64,000 nt of DNA from Thermopolyspora sp040678635 (GCF_040678635.1 NZ_JBFATZ010000011.1:186001-250000); one strand, 5' to 3'; positions 15,722-24,737 are shown, counted from the first letter of the stretch. A program made the numbers and translations. The notes: generated by a model not told the origin, from the letters alone.

Positions 15722-15727
15722 TACTAT
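15722..15727 (+). promoter_or_regulatory. Leaderless -10 box of the mutA-mutB-meaB operon
   Basis: TACTAT ends 6 nt before the ATG at 15734 with no ribosome-binding site. No cobalamin riboswitch-like leader is present, so this B12-dependent operon does not seem to be controlled by one here. Confidence 0.5.
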
Positions 15728-15733
15728 CCAGGC

Positions 15734-17569
15734 ATGACAGTGCCGTCTGAGGAACTGCGGCTCGCCTCCGAGTTCCCGCCCGCCGACAGAGACCGGTGGC
15801 GGGAGCTCGCCTTGGCCGTGCTGCGCAAATCGGCCGAGGTGGACGACCCGGAAGCGGCGTTGTCCACGACCACCTACGACGACATCACGCTGCGCCCGCT
15901 CTACGACGCCTCCGATCTGCCCGCCGGGACGGGCGCGGCCGGGCTGCCGGGGCTGCCGCCGTACACGCGGGGCGCCCGTCCCGAGGGCGGCGTCGCCTCC
16001 GGCTGGGACGTGCGGCAGCGGCACGCGCACCCGGACCCCGCCGTGACCCGCGAGGCCGTGCTCGCCGACCTGGAGAACGGCGTCACCTCGCTGTGGCTCG
16101 TCCTCGGCGAGGACGGGCTGGAGGTGGCCGCGCTGCCCGGCGTGCTCGACGGCGTCCACCTCGACCTCGCCCCCGTCGTCCTGGACGCGGGCCCGGCCAC
16201 CGCCGAGGCCGCCGACGCGCTGCTGCGCCTGCTCGCCGACCGCGGCGTGGCCCCGGCGGGCGGCAACCTGGGCGCCGACCCGATCGGCCTGCGCGCCCGC
16301 CTCGGCGCCGTGCCCGACGGGGCCGGCCTCGACACCGCGGTACGGCTGGCGCGGCGCTGCGCGGCCGACCACCCCACCCTGCGCGCGATCACCGTGGACG
16401 CCACGCCGTACCACGACGCCGGCGGCAGCCACGCCGAGGAACTCGGCTGCTCGATCGCGACCGGCGTGGCCTACCTGCGCGCCCTCACCGACGGCGGCCT
16501 GAGCGTGGCCGAGGCCCTGGGCCAGATCGAGTTCCGCTACGCAGCCACCGCCGACCAGTTCCTGACGATCGCCAAGCTGCGCGCGGCCCGGCTGCTGTGG
16601 GCGCGGGTGGCGCAGGAGTGCGGCGCCGCCGAGCACGGCGCGCAGCGCCAGCACGCGGTGACCTCCTCGGCGATGATGACGGCCCGCGACCCGTGGGTGA
16701 ACATGCTGCGCACCACGATCGCCTGCTTCGCGGCCGGGGTGGGCGGCGCGGACGCGGTGACGGTGCAGCCGTTCGACGCCCGGCTCGGCCTGCCCGACGC
16801 GTTCGCCCGCCGCATCGCCCGCAACACCTCGGCGCTGCTGGTCGAGGAGTCCGGGGTGGCCCGGGTCATCGACCCCGCCGGGGGCTCCTGGTTCGCCGAG
16901 CGCCTCACCGCCGACCTCGCGGCCAAGGCGTGGGAGTGGTTCCAGCGGATCGAGCGCGCCGGGGGAGCCCTGGCCGCGCTGGAGGAGCTCATCCCCGAAC
17001 GGCTCGCCCGCACCTGGGCGAAGCGCTCGAAGGCGATCGCGCACCGCCGCGACCCGATCACCGGCGTCAGCGAGTTCCCCAACCTGGCCGAGAAACTCCC
17101 GGTCCGCACGCCGCGGAGGGAGCCGCAGGGGGGCGGCCTGCCCAGGGTGCACTACGCCGAGCCGTTCGAACGCCTCCGCGACCTGTGCGACCGCCTGCCG
17201 GAGCGCCCGAAGGCGTTCCTCGCCACGATCGGCCCCGTCTCGGCGTACACGGCCCGCGCCACCTTCGCCGCCAGCCTCTTCCAATCCGGCGGCGTCACGA
17301 CCGTGGACGCCGGGCCGGGCACCGACCCCGCGACGATCGCCGAGGCGTTCCGCGCGAGCGGCGCCGCCGTGGCCTGCCTGTGCTCCGCCGACCGCCTGTA
17401 CGCCGAGCACGCCGCCCCCGTGGCGGCGGCGCTGCGCGAGGCGGGCGCGAAGCGGGTCTGGCTGGCGGGCAAGGGTGGGTACGACGGGGTGGACGGCAAC
17501 GTGTACGCGGGCTGCGACGCGATCGCCGTGCTGGAGACGACCCTCGACGACTGTGGAGTGAAGCGATGA
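15734..17569 (+). CDS. mutA: Methylmalonyl-CoA mutase small (beta) subunit
   Basis: 611 residues. It has the mutase-family TIM-barrel region (TLRPLYDASDLP, then MMTARDPWVNMLRTTIACFAAGVGGADAVTVQPFD) and a degenerate C-terminal cobalamin-like domain without DxHxxG, as expected for the non-catalytic small subunit. With MutB it interconverts succinyl-CoA and (R)-methylmalonyl-CoA. The ATG at 15734 is leaderless. The stop overlaps the mutB start by 4 nt (ATGA). Confidence 0.95.
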   Translation: MTVPSEELRLASEFPPADRDRWRELALAVLRKSAEVDDPEAALSTTTYDDITLRPLYDASDLPAGTGAAGLPGLPPYTRGARPEGGVASGWDVRQRHAHPDPAVTREAVLADLENGVTSLWLVLGEDGLEVAALPGVLDGVHLDLAPVVLDAGPATAEAADALLRLLADRGVAPAGGNLGADPIGLRARLGAVPDGAGLDTAVRLARRCAADHPTLRAITVDATPYHDAGGSHAEELGCSIATGVAYLRALTDGGLSVAEALGQIEFRYAATADQFLTIAKLRAARLLWARVAQECGAAEHGAQRQHAVTSSAMMTARDPWVNMLRTTIACFAAGVGGADAVTVQPFDARLGLPDAFARRIARNTSALLVEESGVARVIDPAGGSWFAERLTADLAAKAWEWFQRIERAGGALAALEELIPERLARTWAKRSKAIAHRRDPITGVSEFPNLAEKLPVRTPRREPQGGGLPRVHYAEPFERLRDLCDRLPERPKAFLATIGPVSAYTARATFAASLFQSGGVTTVDAGPGTDPATIAEAFRASGAAVACLCSADRLYAEHAAPVAAALREAGAKRVWLAGKGGYDGVDGNVYAGCDAIAVLETTLDDCGVKR

Positions 17570-19791
17570 GCCCCAGCGGGCACATTCCGGACTTTTCCGG
17601 AATCGACCTGTTCGCCGGCACCGCCGCCACCGGGCCGGACGACCGCGACCGATGGGCGCGAGCCGTACGCGAGACGACCGGCAAGGACCCCGAGGACCTG
17701 GTGTGGGAGACCCCCGAGGGCATCGCGGTCCGGCCCGTCTACACCTCGGCCGACCTGGACGAGCTCGCCGCGTCCGGCGAATACCCCTTGTCCACCTATC
17801 CCGGGATCGCGCCGTACGTGCGGGGGCCGTACCCCACGATGTACGTCAACCAGCCGTGGACGATCCGCCAGTACGCGGGCTTCTCCACCGCCGAGGAGTC
17901 CAACGCCTTCTACCGCCGCAACCTCGCCGCCGGGCAGAAGGGCCTGTCGGTCGCCTTCGACCTGGCCACCCACCGCGGCTACGACTCCGACCACCCCCGC
18001 GTCGCCGGGGACGTCGGCATGGCCGGGGTCGCGATCGACTCGATCTACGACATGCGGCAGCTGTTCGACGGCATCCCGCTGGACAAGATGAGCGTGTCGA
18101 TGACCATGAACGGCGCGGTGCTGCCCGTGCTCGCGCTCTACATCGTCGCCGCCGAGGAACAGGGGGTGGCCCCCGAGCAGCTCGCCGGGACCATCCAGAA
18201 CGACATCCTCAAGGAGTTCATGGTCCGCAACACCTACATCTATCCGCCCGCCCCGTCGATGCGGATCATCTCCGACATCTTCGCCTTCACCTCCAAGCGG
18301 ATGCCGAAGTTCAACTCGATCTCGATCTCCGGCTACCACATCCAGGAGGCGGGGGCCACCTGCGACCTCGAGCTCGCCTACACCCTCGCCGACGGCGTGG
18401 AGTACCTGCGCGCGGGCGTGGGCGCGGGCCTCGACATCGACGCGTTCGCGCCGCGCCTGTCGTTCTTCTGGTGCATCGGCATGAACTTCTTCATGGAGGT
18501 CGCCAAGCTGCGCGCCGCCCGCCTGCTGTGGGCCAAGCTGGTCAAGGACTTCGGCGCCAAGAACCCCAAGTCGCTGTCGCTGCGCACGCACTGCCAGACC
18601 TCCGGCTGGTCGCTCACCGCCCAGGACGTGTTCAACAACGTGGTGCGCACCTGCGTCGAGGCGATGGCCGCCACCCAGGGCCACACCCAGTCGCTGCACA
18701 CCAACGCCCTGGACGAGGCGCTCGCCCTGCCCACCGACTTCTCCGCCCGGATCGCCCGCAACACCCAGTTGCTGCTCCAGCAGGAGTCCGGCACCACCCG
18801 GGTGATCGACCCGTGGGGCGGCAGCGCGTACGTCGAGAGCCTCACCCACGACCTGGCCCGCGCCGCCTGGGCGCACATCCGCGAGGTGGAGGAGGCCGGC
18901 GGCATGGCCAAGGCCATCGACGCGGGACTGCCCAAGATGCGCATCGAGGAGGCCGCCGCCCGCACCCAGGCCCGCATCGACTCCGGCCGCCAGCCGGTGA
19001 TCGGCGTCAACAAGTACCGCCCGGACGCCGACGAGCCGATCGAGGTGCTCAAGGTCGACAACACCGCCGTACGCGCCGCCCAGCTCGACAAGCTGCGCCG
19101 CCTGCGCGCCGAGCGCGACGAGCACGCCGTCGCCGCCGCCCTCGACGCCCTCACCCGGGGCGCCGAGACCGACGGCAACCTGCTCGCCCTGTCGATCGAC
19201 GCGGCCCGCGCCAAGGCCACCGTCGGCGAGATCTCCGCCGCGCTGGAGAAGGTCTTCGGCCGCCACGAGAGCCGCATCCACACCATCTCCGGCGTGTACC
19301 GGGAGGAGGCCGGCCAGGTGGAGTCGATCCGGCGGGCACGCGAGGCGTGCGACGCGTTCGAGGAGGCCGAGGGCCGCCGCCCCCGCATCCTCGTCGCGAA
19401 GATGGGCCAGGACGGCCACGACCGCGGCCAGAAGGTGATCGCCACCGCGTTCGCCGACCTCGGCTTCGACGTCGACGTGGGCCCGCTGTTCCAGACCCCG
19501 GAGGAGGTCGCCCGCCAGGCCGTCGAGGCCGACGTGCACGTCGTCGGCGTCTCCACGCTCGCCGCCGGGCACCTCACCCTGGTCCCGGCGCTGCGCGAGG
19601 CCCTCGCCGAGATCGGCCGCGACGACATCATGATCGTCGTCGGCGGCGTGATCCCGCCCGCGGACTTCGACGCCCTGCGCGCCGCCGGCGCCTCGGCCGT
19701 CTTCCCGCCGGGCACCGTGATCGCCGACGCGGCCCTCGACCTCCTCAAGGAGCTGTCGATCCGTCTCGGCCACTCCACGACGGCGGCATGA
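17566..19791 (+). CDS. mutB: Methylmalonyl-CoA mutase large (alpha) subunit
   Basis: 741 residues, the typical length. The N-terminal substrate barrel has the TYPGIAPYVRGPYPTMYVNQPWT signature region (split here as TYPGIAPYVRGPYPT and MYVNQPWTIRQYAGF). The C-terminal cobalamin domain has KMGQDGHDRGQK with the lower axial His at about residue 618. It is coenzyme B12-dependent and supplies or consumes methylmalonyl-CoA in propionate metabolism and polyketide precursor supply. It overlaps mutA and meaB by 4 nt on either side. Confidence 0.97.
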   Translation: MSPSGHIPDFSGIDLFAGTAATGPDDRDRWARAVRETTGKDPEDLVWETPEGIAVRPVYTSADLDELAASGEYPLSTYPGIAPYVRGPYPTMYVNQPWTIRQYAGFSTAEESNAFYRRNLAAGQKGLSVAFDLATHRGYDSDHPRVAGDVGMAGVAIDSIYDMRQLFDGIPLDKMSVSMTMNGAVLPVLALYIVAAEEQGVAPEQLAGTIQNDILKEFMVRNTYIYPPAPSMRIISDIFAFTSKRMPKFNSISISGYHIQEAGATCDLELAYTLADGVEYLRAGVGAGLDIDAFAPRLSFFWCIGMNFFMEVAKLRAARLLWAKLVKDFGAKNPKSLSLRTHCQTSGWSLTAQDVFNNVVRTCVEAMAATQGHTQSLHTNALDEALALPTDFSARIARNTQLLLQQESGTTRVIDPWGGSAYVESLTHDLARAAWAHIREVEEAGGMAKAIDAGLPKMRIEEAAARTQARIDSGRQPVIGVNKYRPDADEPIEVLKVDNTAVRAAQLDKLRRLRAERDEHAVAAALDALTRGAETDGNLLALSIDAARAKATVGEISAALEKVFGRHESRIHTISGVYREEAGQVESIRRAREACDAFEEAEGRRPRILVAKMGQDGHDRGQKVIATAFADLGFDVDVGPLFQTPEEVARQAVEADVHVVGVSTLAAGHLTLVPALREALAEIGRDDIMIVVGGVIPPADFDALRAAGASAVFPPGTVIADAALDLLKELSIRLGHSTTAA

Positions 19792-20780
19792 CGCGCACGC
19801 CCCCCGTCGAGGACTACGTCCAGGGCGTACGCGAGGGCTCCCGCGCCTGGGTGGCCCGCGCCATCACCCTCGTGGAGTCCAAACGCGCCGACCACCGCGA
19901 GGCGGCCCAGCGCATGCTCGTCGAGCTGACCCCACTGGCGGGCAAGGCCCGCCGGGTGGGCGTCTCCGGCACCCCCGGCGCGGGCAAGTCCACGTTCATC
20001 GACGCGCTCGGCGTCCGCCTCACCGCCCAGGGACACCGCGTCGCCGTACTCGCCGTGGACCCCTCCTCGACCCGCACCGGCGGCAGCGTGCTCGGCGACA
20101 AGACCCGCATGACCCGCCTCGCCGCCGACCCGAACGCCTTCATCCGCCCCTCGCCCACCTCCGGCACCCTCGGCGGCGTCGCCAAGGCCACCCGCGAGGC
20201 GATGGTCGTGGTGGAGGCCGCCGGGTACGACATCGTCCTGGTGGAGACCGTCGGCGTCGGCCAGTCCGAGACGGCCGTCGCCGACATGGTCGACACCTTC
20301 CTGCTGCTCACCCTCGCCCGCGCCGGAGACCAGCTCCAGGGCATCAAGAAGGGCGTGCTCGAACTCGCCGACGTCATCGCCGTCAACAAGGCCGACGGCC
20401 CGCACGAACGCGACGCCCGCAAGGCCGCCCGCGAGCTCGCCGGAGCCCTGCGCCTGCTCCGCTCCGGCGAATCCGCCTGGCAGACCCCCGTGCTCACCTG
20501 CAGCGGCAAGGAGGGCACCGGCCTGGACGAGCTGTGGCGCCAGATCGTCCGCCACCAAGAGGTCCTGGAATCCTCCGGCGAGCTCACCGCCAAACGCCGC
20601 CGCTGGCAGGTCGGCTGGACCTGGACCCTCGTCCACGACCGCCTCCTCGCCGACCTCCACGCCCACCCCGAGGTCCGCGCCCTCACCGCCGACACCGAAC
20701 GCGAGGTCCTCGACGGCACCCTCACCCCCGCCCTCGCCGCCGACCGCCTCCTCGAAGCCTTCTACCGCTCCCGCCACTGA
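19788..20780 (+). CDS. meaB: Methylmalonyl-CoA mutase-associated GTPase
   Basis: 330 residues, a G3E-type GTPase that protects and reloads methylmalonyl-CoA mutase with adenosylcobalamin. Walker A is GTPGAGKST (61-69); the switch has VDPSSTRTGGSVLGDKTRM and ETVGVGQSE; the base-recognition motif is NKAD. It is the third gene of the overlapping mutA-mutB-meaB unit. A methylmalonyl-CoA epimerase is not in the window. Confidence 0.95.
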   Translation: MTRTPPVEDYVQGVREGSRAWVARAITLVESKRADHREAAQRMLVELTPLAGKARRVGVSGTPGAGKSTFIDALGVRLTAQGHRVAVLAVDPSSTRTGGSVLGDKTRMTRLAADPNAFIRPSPTSGTLGGVAKATREAMVVVEAAGYDIVLVETVGVGQSETAVADMVDTFLLLTLARAGDQLQGIKKGVLELADVIAVNKADGPHERDARKAARELAGALRLLRSGESAWQTPVLTCSGKEGTGLDELWRQIVRHQEVLESSGELTAKRRRWQVGWTWTLVHDRLLADLHAHPEVRALTADTEREVLDGTLTPALAADRLLEAFYRSRH

Positions 20781-20839
20781 CCCGGCTCAGCGGCGTCGCC
20801 GTACCAGCGTCGCCGGCTCGATGGTGATCGGGAACGGCT

Positions 20840-20878
20840 CGGTCACCGTCACCGACTCTCCGGCCGTCACGGTGACCG
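20840..20878. terminator. Hairpin between convergent meaB and tetR
   Basis: Perfect 10-bp arms CGGTCACCGT and ACGGTGACCG flank a 19-nt loop. The position between convergent genes suits a bidirectional terminator. There is no U-tract, as is common at this GC. Three short TCGGCCT repeats follow, up to the tetR stop. Confidence 0.5.
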
Positions 20879-20903
20879 TCTTCTCGGCCTCTCACTCGGC
20901 CTC

Positions 20904-21626
20904 TCAGTCGGCCTGTGGCAGGCTGGCGGCGATGCCGTCGAGGACGCACTCCAGGCCGAAGGCGAAGCGGTCGCCGGGGCCCATGAGTTCCTTTCCCGCC
21001 TCGGTGATCATGCGGGCGAAGCGCGGGTACTCCCCGCTTTGCAGGACCGACATGATGTACGGCGCCTGCATCGCCATCCACTCGGCGATGTCGACCCCCG
21101 TGCGGCGTCGCGCCTCGGCCTCGGCCAGTTCGCTCATCACGTAGCCCTGCACGTACGCGGCGACGGTCCCGATGATCGTGAGCATGCGGTCGACGCCGAT
21201 GTCGAGGCCGTCGAGCATGCTCAGCGCGCGTTCCATCAGCCGGATGCGGTTCGGCCCGGAGGACTGCCGGCCGGCGGCGAGCGGGGCGAGCCAGGGGTGC
21301 CGGAGGATGGCGGAACGGCTGTGCTCGGCCATGCCGCGCAGGTTGGCCCGCCAGTCGTCGGTGATGGGGAGGTCGTCGGGGATGAACTCGACGGCGACCT
21401 TGTCCACCATCAGGTCGATGAGGTCGTCCTTGCCGTCGATGTAGCGGTAGAGGGACATGGTGCCCGCGCCGATCTCGGCGGCGACCCTGCGCATGGTGAG
21501 CGCCTCCAGGCCCTCCGCGTCGGCGACCCTGATGGCCGCCTCGGTGAGCTGGGCGCGGCTGAAGCTCGGCCGTGGCCCCCGGGCGGGCCGTTCCGGCCGC
21601 ATCCAGACGTTCTGCCGGGCCGCCAT
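20904..21626 (-). CDS. TetR-family repressor
   Basis: 240 residues. The HTH reads FSRAQLTEAAIRVADAEGLEALTMRRVAAEIGAGTMSLYRYIDGKDDLI. The C-terminal ligand domain is of the TetR_C type seen in regulators of efflux and hydrophobic compounds. The ATG at 21626 has GGAGG at 7 nt; a GTG one codon earlier is possible. It is divergent from the orphan ATP synthase a-subunit gene, with two matching palindromes in the gap, so it probably represses both itself and that gene. Confidence 0.9.
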   Translation of the reverse strand: MAARQNVWMRPERPARGPRPSFSRAQLTEAAIRVADAEGLEALTMRRVAAEIGAGTMSLYRYIDGKDDLIDLMVDKVAVEFIPDDLPITDDWRANLRGMAEHSRSAILRHPWLAPLAAGRQSSGPNRIRLMERALSMLDGLDIGVDRMLTIIGTVAAYVQGYVMSELAEAEARRRTGVDIAEWMAMQAPYIMSVLQSGEYPRFARMITEAGKELMGPGDRFAFGLECVLDGIAASLPQAD

Positions 21627-21649
21627 CACATCGCCTCCATGCCAATTGC

Positions 21650-21660
21650 GTACGACGTAC
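21650..21660. promoter_or_regulatory. Candidate TetR operator O1
   Basis: GTACGACGTAC is a 5-1-5 inverted repeat about 25 bp upstream of the tetR start. Read on the other strand it is identical to the core of the larger palindrome at 21678-21702. Centres are 35 bp apart. Confidence 0.55.
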
Positions 21661-21677
21661 CTAGTTCTGTAACCTGT

Positions 21678-21702
21678 AAACCGAGTACGTCGTACTCGGT
21701 TT
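21678..21702. promoter_or_regulatory. Candidate TetR operator O2, perfect 12-1-12 palindrome
   Basis: The left arm AAACCGAGTACG is followed by T and the exact complementary arm. A 25-bp perfect palindrome between divergent genes is a strong operator signature for a TetR dimer. It shares core GTACGTCGTAC with O1. Confidence 0.75.
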
Positions 21703-21745
21703 CCTTGCCGTAGTCCCCCGTTCCCCCATCCTTTCGGAGTGCCGC

Positions 21746-22540
21746 GTGCCCGCGTCAGCCGTTCCGTCCCCCCGCGAGTTCGAGCCGCCCGGCACCGGCC
21801 TGTTCGACTTCCCGCCGTTGTGGGACGGCGCGCCGTACTGGCTGACCAAACCGGTGCTGTTCGCGCTGCTCGGGGCGTTCCTGCTGTGCGCCCTGGCGTG
21901 GGCCGCGTTCGCGCGCCCGGCGCTGGTGCCGCGCGGGCTGCAGAACGCGGGGGAGTACGTCTACCTGTTCGTGCGCGAGCAGATCGCCCGCCCGTCGCTC
22001 GGCAAGGACTCCGACCGGTGGATGCCGCTGCTGTTCAGCCTGTTCACGCTGATCCTGATCTGGAACCTCATGGGAGTCATCCCCGTGATCCAGTTCCCGG
22101 TCACCGCGCACGTGGCGTTCCCCTGGGTGTTCGCGATCGCGGTCTACCTGCTCAAGCTGTACCTGGCGATCAAGCACCAGGGCGTCCGCCGGCTCTTCGC
22201 CGGGATCTTTTTCCCGCCGGGCCTGCCCAAGCCCCTCGCCATCGCCCTGTACGCGCCGATGGAGCTGATCTACGTCTTCGTGACCTCGCCGTTCACGCAC
22301 GCGATCCGGCTGTTCGCGAACATGTTCGCCGGGCATCTCATCCTCGCGTTCTTCAGCGCCGTCGGCTTCTGGTTCCTGATCGAGCGGCCCACGCCGCTGG
22401 GGGCGCCCGTCGGCGTCCTCGGGGTGCTGGTGACGATCGCCATGACCGGATTCGAGATCTTCATCCAGTTCCTGCAGGCGTACCTGTTCACCATGCTCGC
22501 CGCCGTCTACATCGGGACCTCGCTGCACCCCGAGCACTGA
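21746..22540 (+). CDS. Orphan ATP synthase F0 subunit a homologue
   Basis: 264 residues with about six hydrophobic helices. It has the key subunit-a helix with the essential Arg (AIRLFANMFAGHLIL, R188) and late helices containing EIFIQFLQAYLFTMLAAVYI. In F-type ATPases this subunit forms the proton half-channels against the c-ring. No c, b, delta, alpha, beta, gamma or epsilon gene is near, so it is a second, stand-alone copy or the organism's operon is split. GTG at 21746 with GGAG upstream. It is apparently controlled by the divergent TetR gene, which is unusual for a housekeeping subunit. Confidence 0.85.
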   Translation: MPASAVPSPREFEPPGTGLFDFPPLWDGAPYWLTKPVLFALLGAFLLCALAWAAFARPALVPRGLQNAGEYVYLFVREQIARPSLGKDSDRWMPLLFSLFTLILIWNLMGVIPVIQFPVTAHVAFPWVFAIAVYLLKLYLAIKHQGVRRLFAGIFFPPGLPKPLAIALYAPMELIYVFVTSPFTHAIRLFANMFAGHLILAFFSAVGFWFLIERPTPLGAPVGVLGVLVTIAMTGFEIFIQFLQAYLFTMLAAVYIGTSLHPEH

Positions 22541-22619
22541 GCGCCTTCACCGCGGTACGCCCTCGACGGTACGTTATGCCACACCAGTAACAGATGAACG
22601 GCACAAAAGAGAGCAGTCC

Positions 22620-22985
22620 ATGGACATCGAGACCGCCCTGAAGGAAATCATGACGATCGAGGGGGCGCTGGGCGCGGCACTCGTCGACCTGGAGACCGGC
22701 ATGTGCCTGGGCACCATCGGCGGCGGCGACGATCTGGACCTGGAGCTCGCGGCGGCCGGCAGCACCGAGGTCGTCCGGGCCAAGGCGCAGACGCTCGTCG
22801 CGCTCGGCATGGACGACCAGGTCGAGGACATGCTCATCTCGCTGTCGCGGCAGTACCACATCATCCGGCAGGCGTCCCGCAGCAGCGTCACCGTCTTCCT
22901 CTACCTGGTCCTGGACCGCGAACGCGCCAACCTCGCCCTCGCCCGGCACCACCTGCGCCGCATCGAGGGCGAGCTCGTCGTCTGA
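22620..22985 (+). CDS. Roadblock/LC7-domain-like small protein
   Basis: 121 residues. The fold pattern (LKEIMTIEGALGAALVDLETGMCLG, a central helix, then RSSVTVFLYLVLDRERANLALARHHLRRIE) fits a roadblock/LC7 domain, which in actinomycetes partners small Ras-like GTPases. Usually these sit in a kinase-roadblock-DUF742-GTPase operon; this copy is alone. The ATG at 22620 has an AGAGAG purine run upstream. It ends 12 nt from the convergent ABC ATPase gene. Confidence 0.7.
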   Translation: MDIETALKEIMTIEGALGAALVDLETGMCLGTIGGGDDLDLELAAAGSTEVVRAKAQTLVALGMDDQVEDMLISLSRQYHIIRQASRSSVTVFLYLVLDRERANLALARHHLRRIEGELVV

Positions 22986-22997
22986 GCGGCGTGCGGG

Positions 22998-23801
22998 TCA
23001 GGCCGGCTCGGTCGCGAGCGTACGCCTCCGGTCGGCGGGGATGACCAGCGGAGTGCCGGCCTCGGGGCAGGCGATGACCTGGCACGGCAGCCCGAACACC
23101 TCCTCGACCAGCTCGGCCGTGACGATGTCGCTCGGCGCCCCCTGCGCGATCACCTTCCCGTCGCGCATCGCGATCAGGTGCGTGGCGTACCGGCAGGCGT
23201 GGTTGAGGTCGTGCAGCACCGCGACGAGCGTGCGCCCCTGCGCGTGCAGCCGGGAGCACAGGTCGAGCACCTCGATCTGGTGGGCGATGTCGAGGTACGT
23301 CGTCGGCTCGTCCAGGAGCATGATCGGCGTTTCCTGGGCGAGCACGAGCGCCAGCCACACCCGCTGCCGCTGCCCGCCGGACAGCTCGTCCACCACCCGG
23401 TCGGCGAGCCCGGCGACCCCGACCGCCTCCATCGCGGCGTTCACCGCCCGCTCGTCCTCCCGCGACCACTGGCGCAGCAGCCCCTGGTACGGGTAGCGGC
23501 CCCGGCCCACCAGGTCGGCCACGGTGATGCCCTCGGGCGTGATCGGCGACTGCGGCAGCAGCCCCAGCCGCCGCGCGGCCTCCTTGGCCGGCAGGTCGCC
23601 GATCGGCCCGTCGTCGAGGTACACCACGCCCGCGCGCGGCTTCAGCAGCCGGGCCAGCGCGCGCAGCAACGTCGACTTGCCGCACGCGTTCGGCCCCACG
23701 ATGACCGTGAACGATTCATCGACGATCTCCACACCCAAGTGCTCGGCCACGACCCGTTGCTCGTACGCGAGCGTGAGGTCGGTCGCGTGCAGCCTGCTCA
23801 T
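22998..23801 (-). CDS. Iron-siderophore type ABC transporter ATP-binding protein (FepC-like)
   Basis: 267 residues, a complete ABC ATPase. Walker A GPNACGKST (36-44), Q-loop LLPQSP, signature ELSGGQRQR, Walker B PIMLLDEPT and switch His VLHDLNHACRYA all match FecE/FepC-type importers. No permease or binding protein is adjacent, so it must serve components encoded elsewhere. A DmdR1/IdeR-type iron box starts 6 bp upstream of the ATG, so it should be repressed by iron. Confidence 0.92.
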   Translation of the reverse strand: MSRLHATDLTLAYEQRVVAEHLGVEIVDESFTVIVGPNACGKSTLLRALARLLKPRAGVVYLDDGPIGDLPAKEAARRLGLLPQSPITPEGITVADLVGRGRYPYQGLLRQWSREDERAVNAAMEAVGVAGLADRVVDELSGGQRQRVWLALVLAQETPIMLLDEPTTYLDIAHQIEVLDLCSRLHAQGRTLVAVLHDLNHACRYATHLIAMRDGKVIAQGAPSDIVTAELVEEVFGLPCQVIACPEAGTPLVIPADRRRTLATEPA

Positions 23802-23806
23802 GGCAA

Positions 23807-23826
23807 TTAAGCTTAGCCTAAGCTAA
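23807..23826. promoter_or_regulatory. Iron box (DmdR1/IdeR-type operator)
   Basis: TTAAGCTTAGCCTAAGCTAA is near-palindromic and matches the known TTAGGTTAGGCTAACCTAA-type iron box at most positions. It lies just upstream of the ABC ATPase start at 23801. Fe-bound repressor here would block transcription. Confidence 0.85.
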
Positions 23827-23909
23827 TCAAATCACCGCCATACCCTCGGACGACGCCGGAGAACCTCCCGCTAGCCTGAACCCAGGAACGTGGAAAGGGG
23901 CGGTGACAA

Positions 23910-24737
23910 TTGGCGAACGAGCCTCGCTCTCTCGTCCGCCGTACGTTGCGGATTCTTGAAACTGTCAAAGACGCGCCCACAGCCGGCCTGACCCTGTCCG
24001 AGATCAGCCGCCGATCGGGGGTGCCGCTCACCACGACGCACCGCATCGTGGGGGAGCTGCGCGACTGGGGCGCGCTCGAACGCGACGAGGCCGGCGAGTA
24101 CCGCATCGGGCTCCGGCTCTGGGAGGTGACCGCCGTCACCCCCCGCACCGAGGGCCTGCAACGGGTCGCGCTGCCGTTCATGCAGGACCTGTTCGAGACC
24201 ACCCGCCGCGGCGTGCACCTGGCGGTCCGCGAGAAGGACAAGGTGGTGTTCGTCGAGTGCTTCCTGAGCCCGGACACGGCCGCCGACCGGGCCAGGGTGG
24301 GCGGGCGGTACGCGCTGCACGCGACCGCGGTCGGGCTGGTGCTGCTCGCGCACGCGCCCTCCGAGCTGCGCGAACGGGTGATCAAGGGGCCGCTGGTGGC
24401 CTTCACCCCGCGCACCTACACGCGCGAGCGCGAGCTGCGGCAGGCGCTCGCCGACATCCGCCGGTCGGGCTACGCGATCAGCGACCGGCAGATCCACCCG
24501 GAGTACGCCTCGGTCGCCGCGCCCGTCTTCGGCCCGTCCAACACGGTCACCGCCGCGCTCTCGGTGATCGTCCCGCACGCCGAGTCCCACGGGCCCAGCC
24601 TGGTGCACCTGGTGCAGGCCACGGCGCGCGGCATCTCCCGAGCCCTGGGCGCGGGTGGAGGCCACACCGGTGGAAGCCACACCGGTGGAAGCCAAAATGG
24701 TATCCACGCGTCTTCCGCTGGCCGGAAAAACGGGTAG
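23910..24737 (+). CDS. IclR-family transcriptional regulator
   Basis: 275 residues. The N-terminal winged helix reads TLRILETVKDAPTAGLTLSEISRRSGVPLTTTHRIVGEL; the C-terminal IclR ligand domain has GGRYALHATAVG and IHPEYASVAAPVF. The likely start is a TTG at 23910 behind AAAGGGG. The tail ends in a low-complexity GGHTGGSHTGGSQNG encoded by a 15-bp tandem repeat. It lies directly upstream of, and in line with, the aconitase X catabolic cluster and is probably its regulator. Confidence 0.9.
   Translation: MANEPRSLVRRTLRILETVKDAPTAGLTLSEISRRSGVPLTTTHRIVGELRDWGALERDEAGEYRIGLRLWEVTAVTPRTEGLQRVALPFMQDLFETTRRGVHLAVREKDKVVFVECFLSPDTAADRARVGGRYALHATAVGLVLLAHAPSELRERVIKGPLVAFTPRTYTRERELRQALADIRRSGYAISDRQIHPEYASVAAPVFGPSNTVTAALSVIVPHAESHGPSLVHLVQATARGISRALGAGGGHTGGSHTGGSQNGIHASSAGRKNG
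24654..24698 (+). repeat. 15-bp tandem repeat, three copies, at the IclR C-terminus
   Basis: Units GGTGGAGGCCACACC, GGTGGAAGCCACACC and GGTGGAAGCCAAAAT follow each other in frame. They add Gly-His-Thr/Ser residues beyond the normal end of the IclR fold. Confidence 0.8.

Noticed and set aside
15660..15733. Cobalamin riboswitch before mutA
   Set aside because: The gap is too short and mutA appears leaderless. No B12-box-like sequence is visible.
11969..17410. 1813-codon minus-strand open frame
   Set aside because: It spans several well-identified plus-strand genes and their intergenic gaps and has only low-complexity sequence. An artefact of GC-rich codon use.
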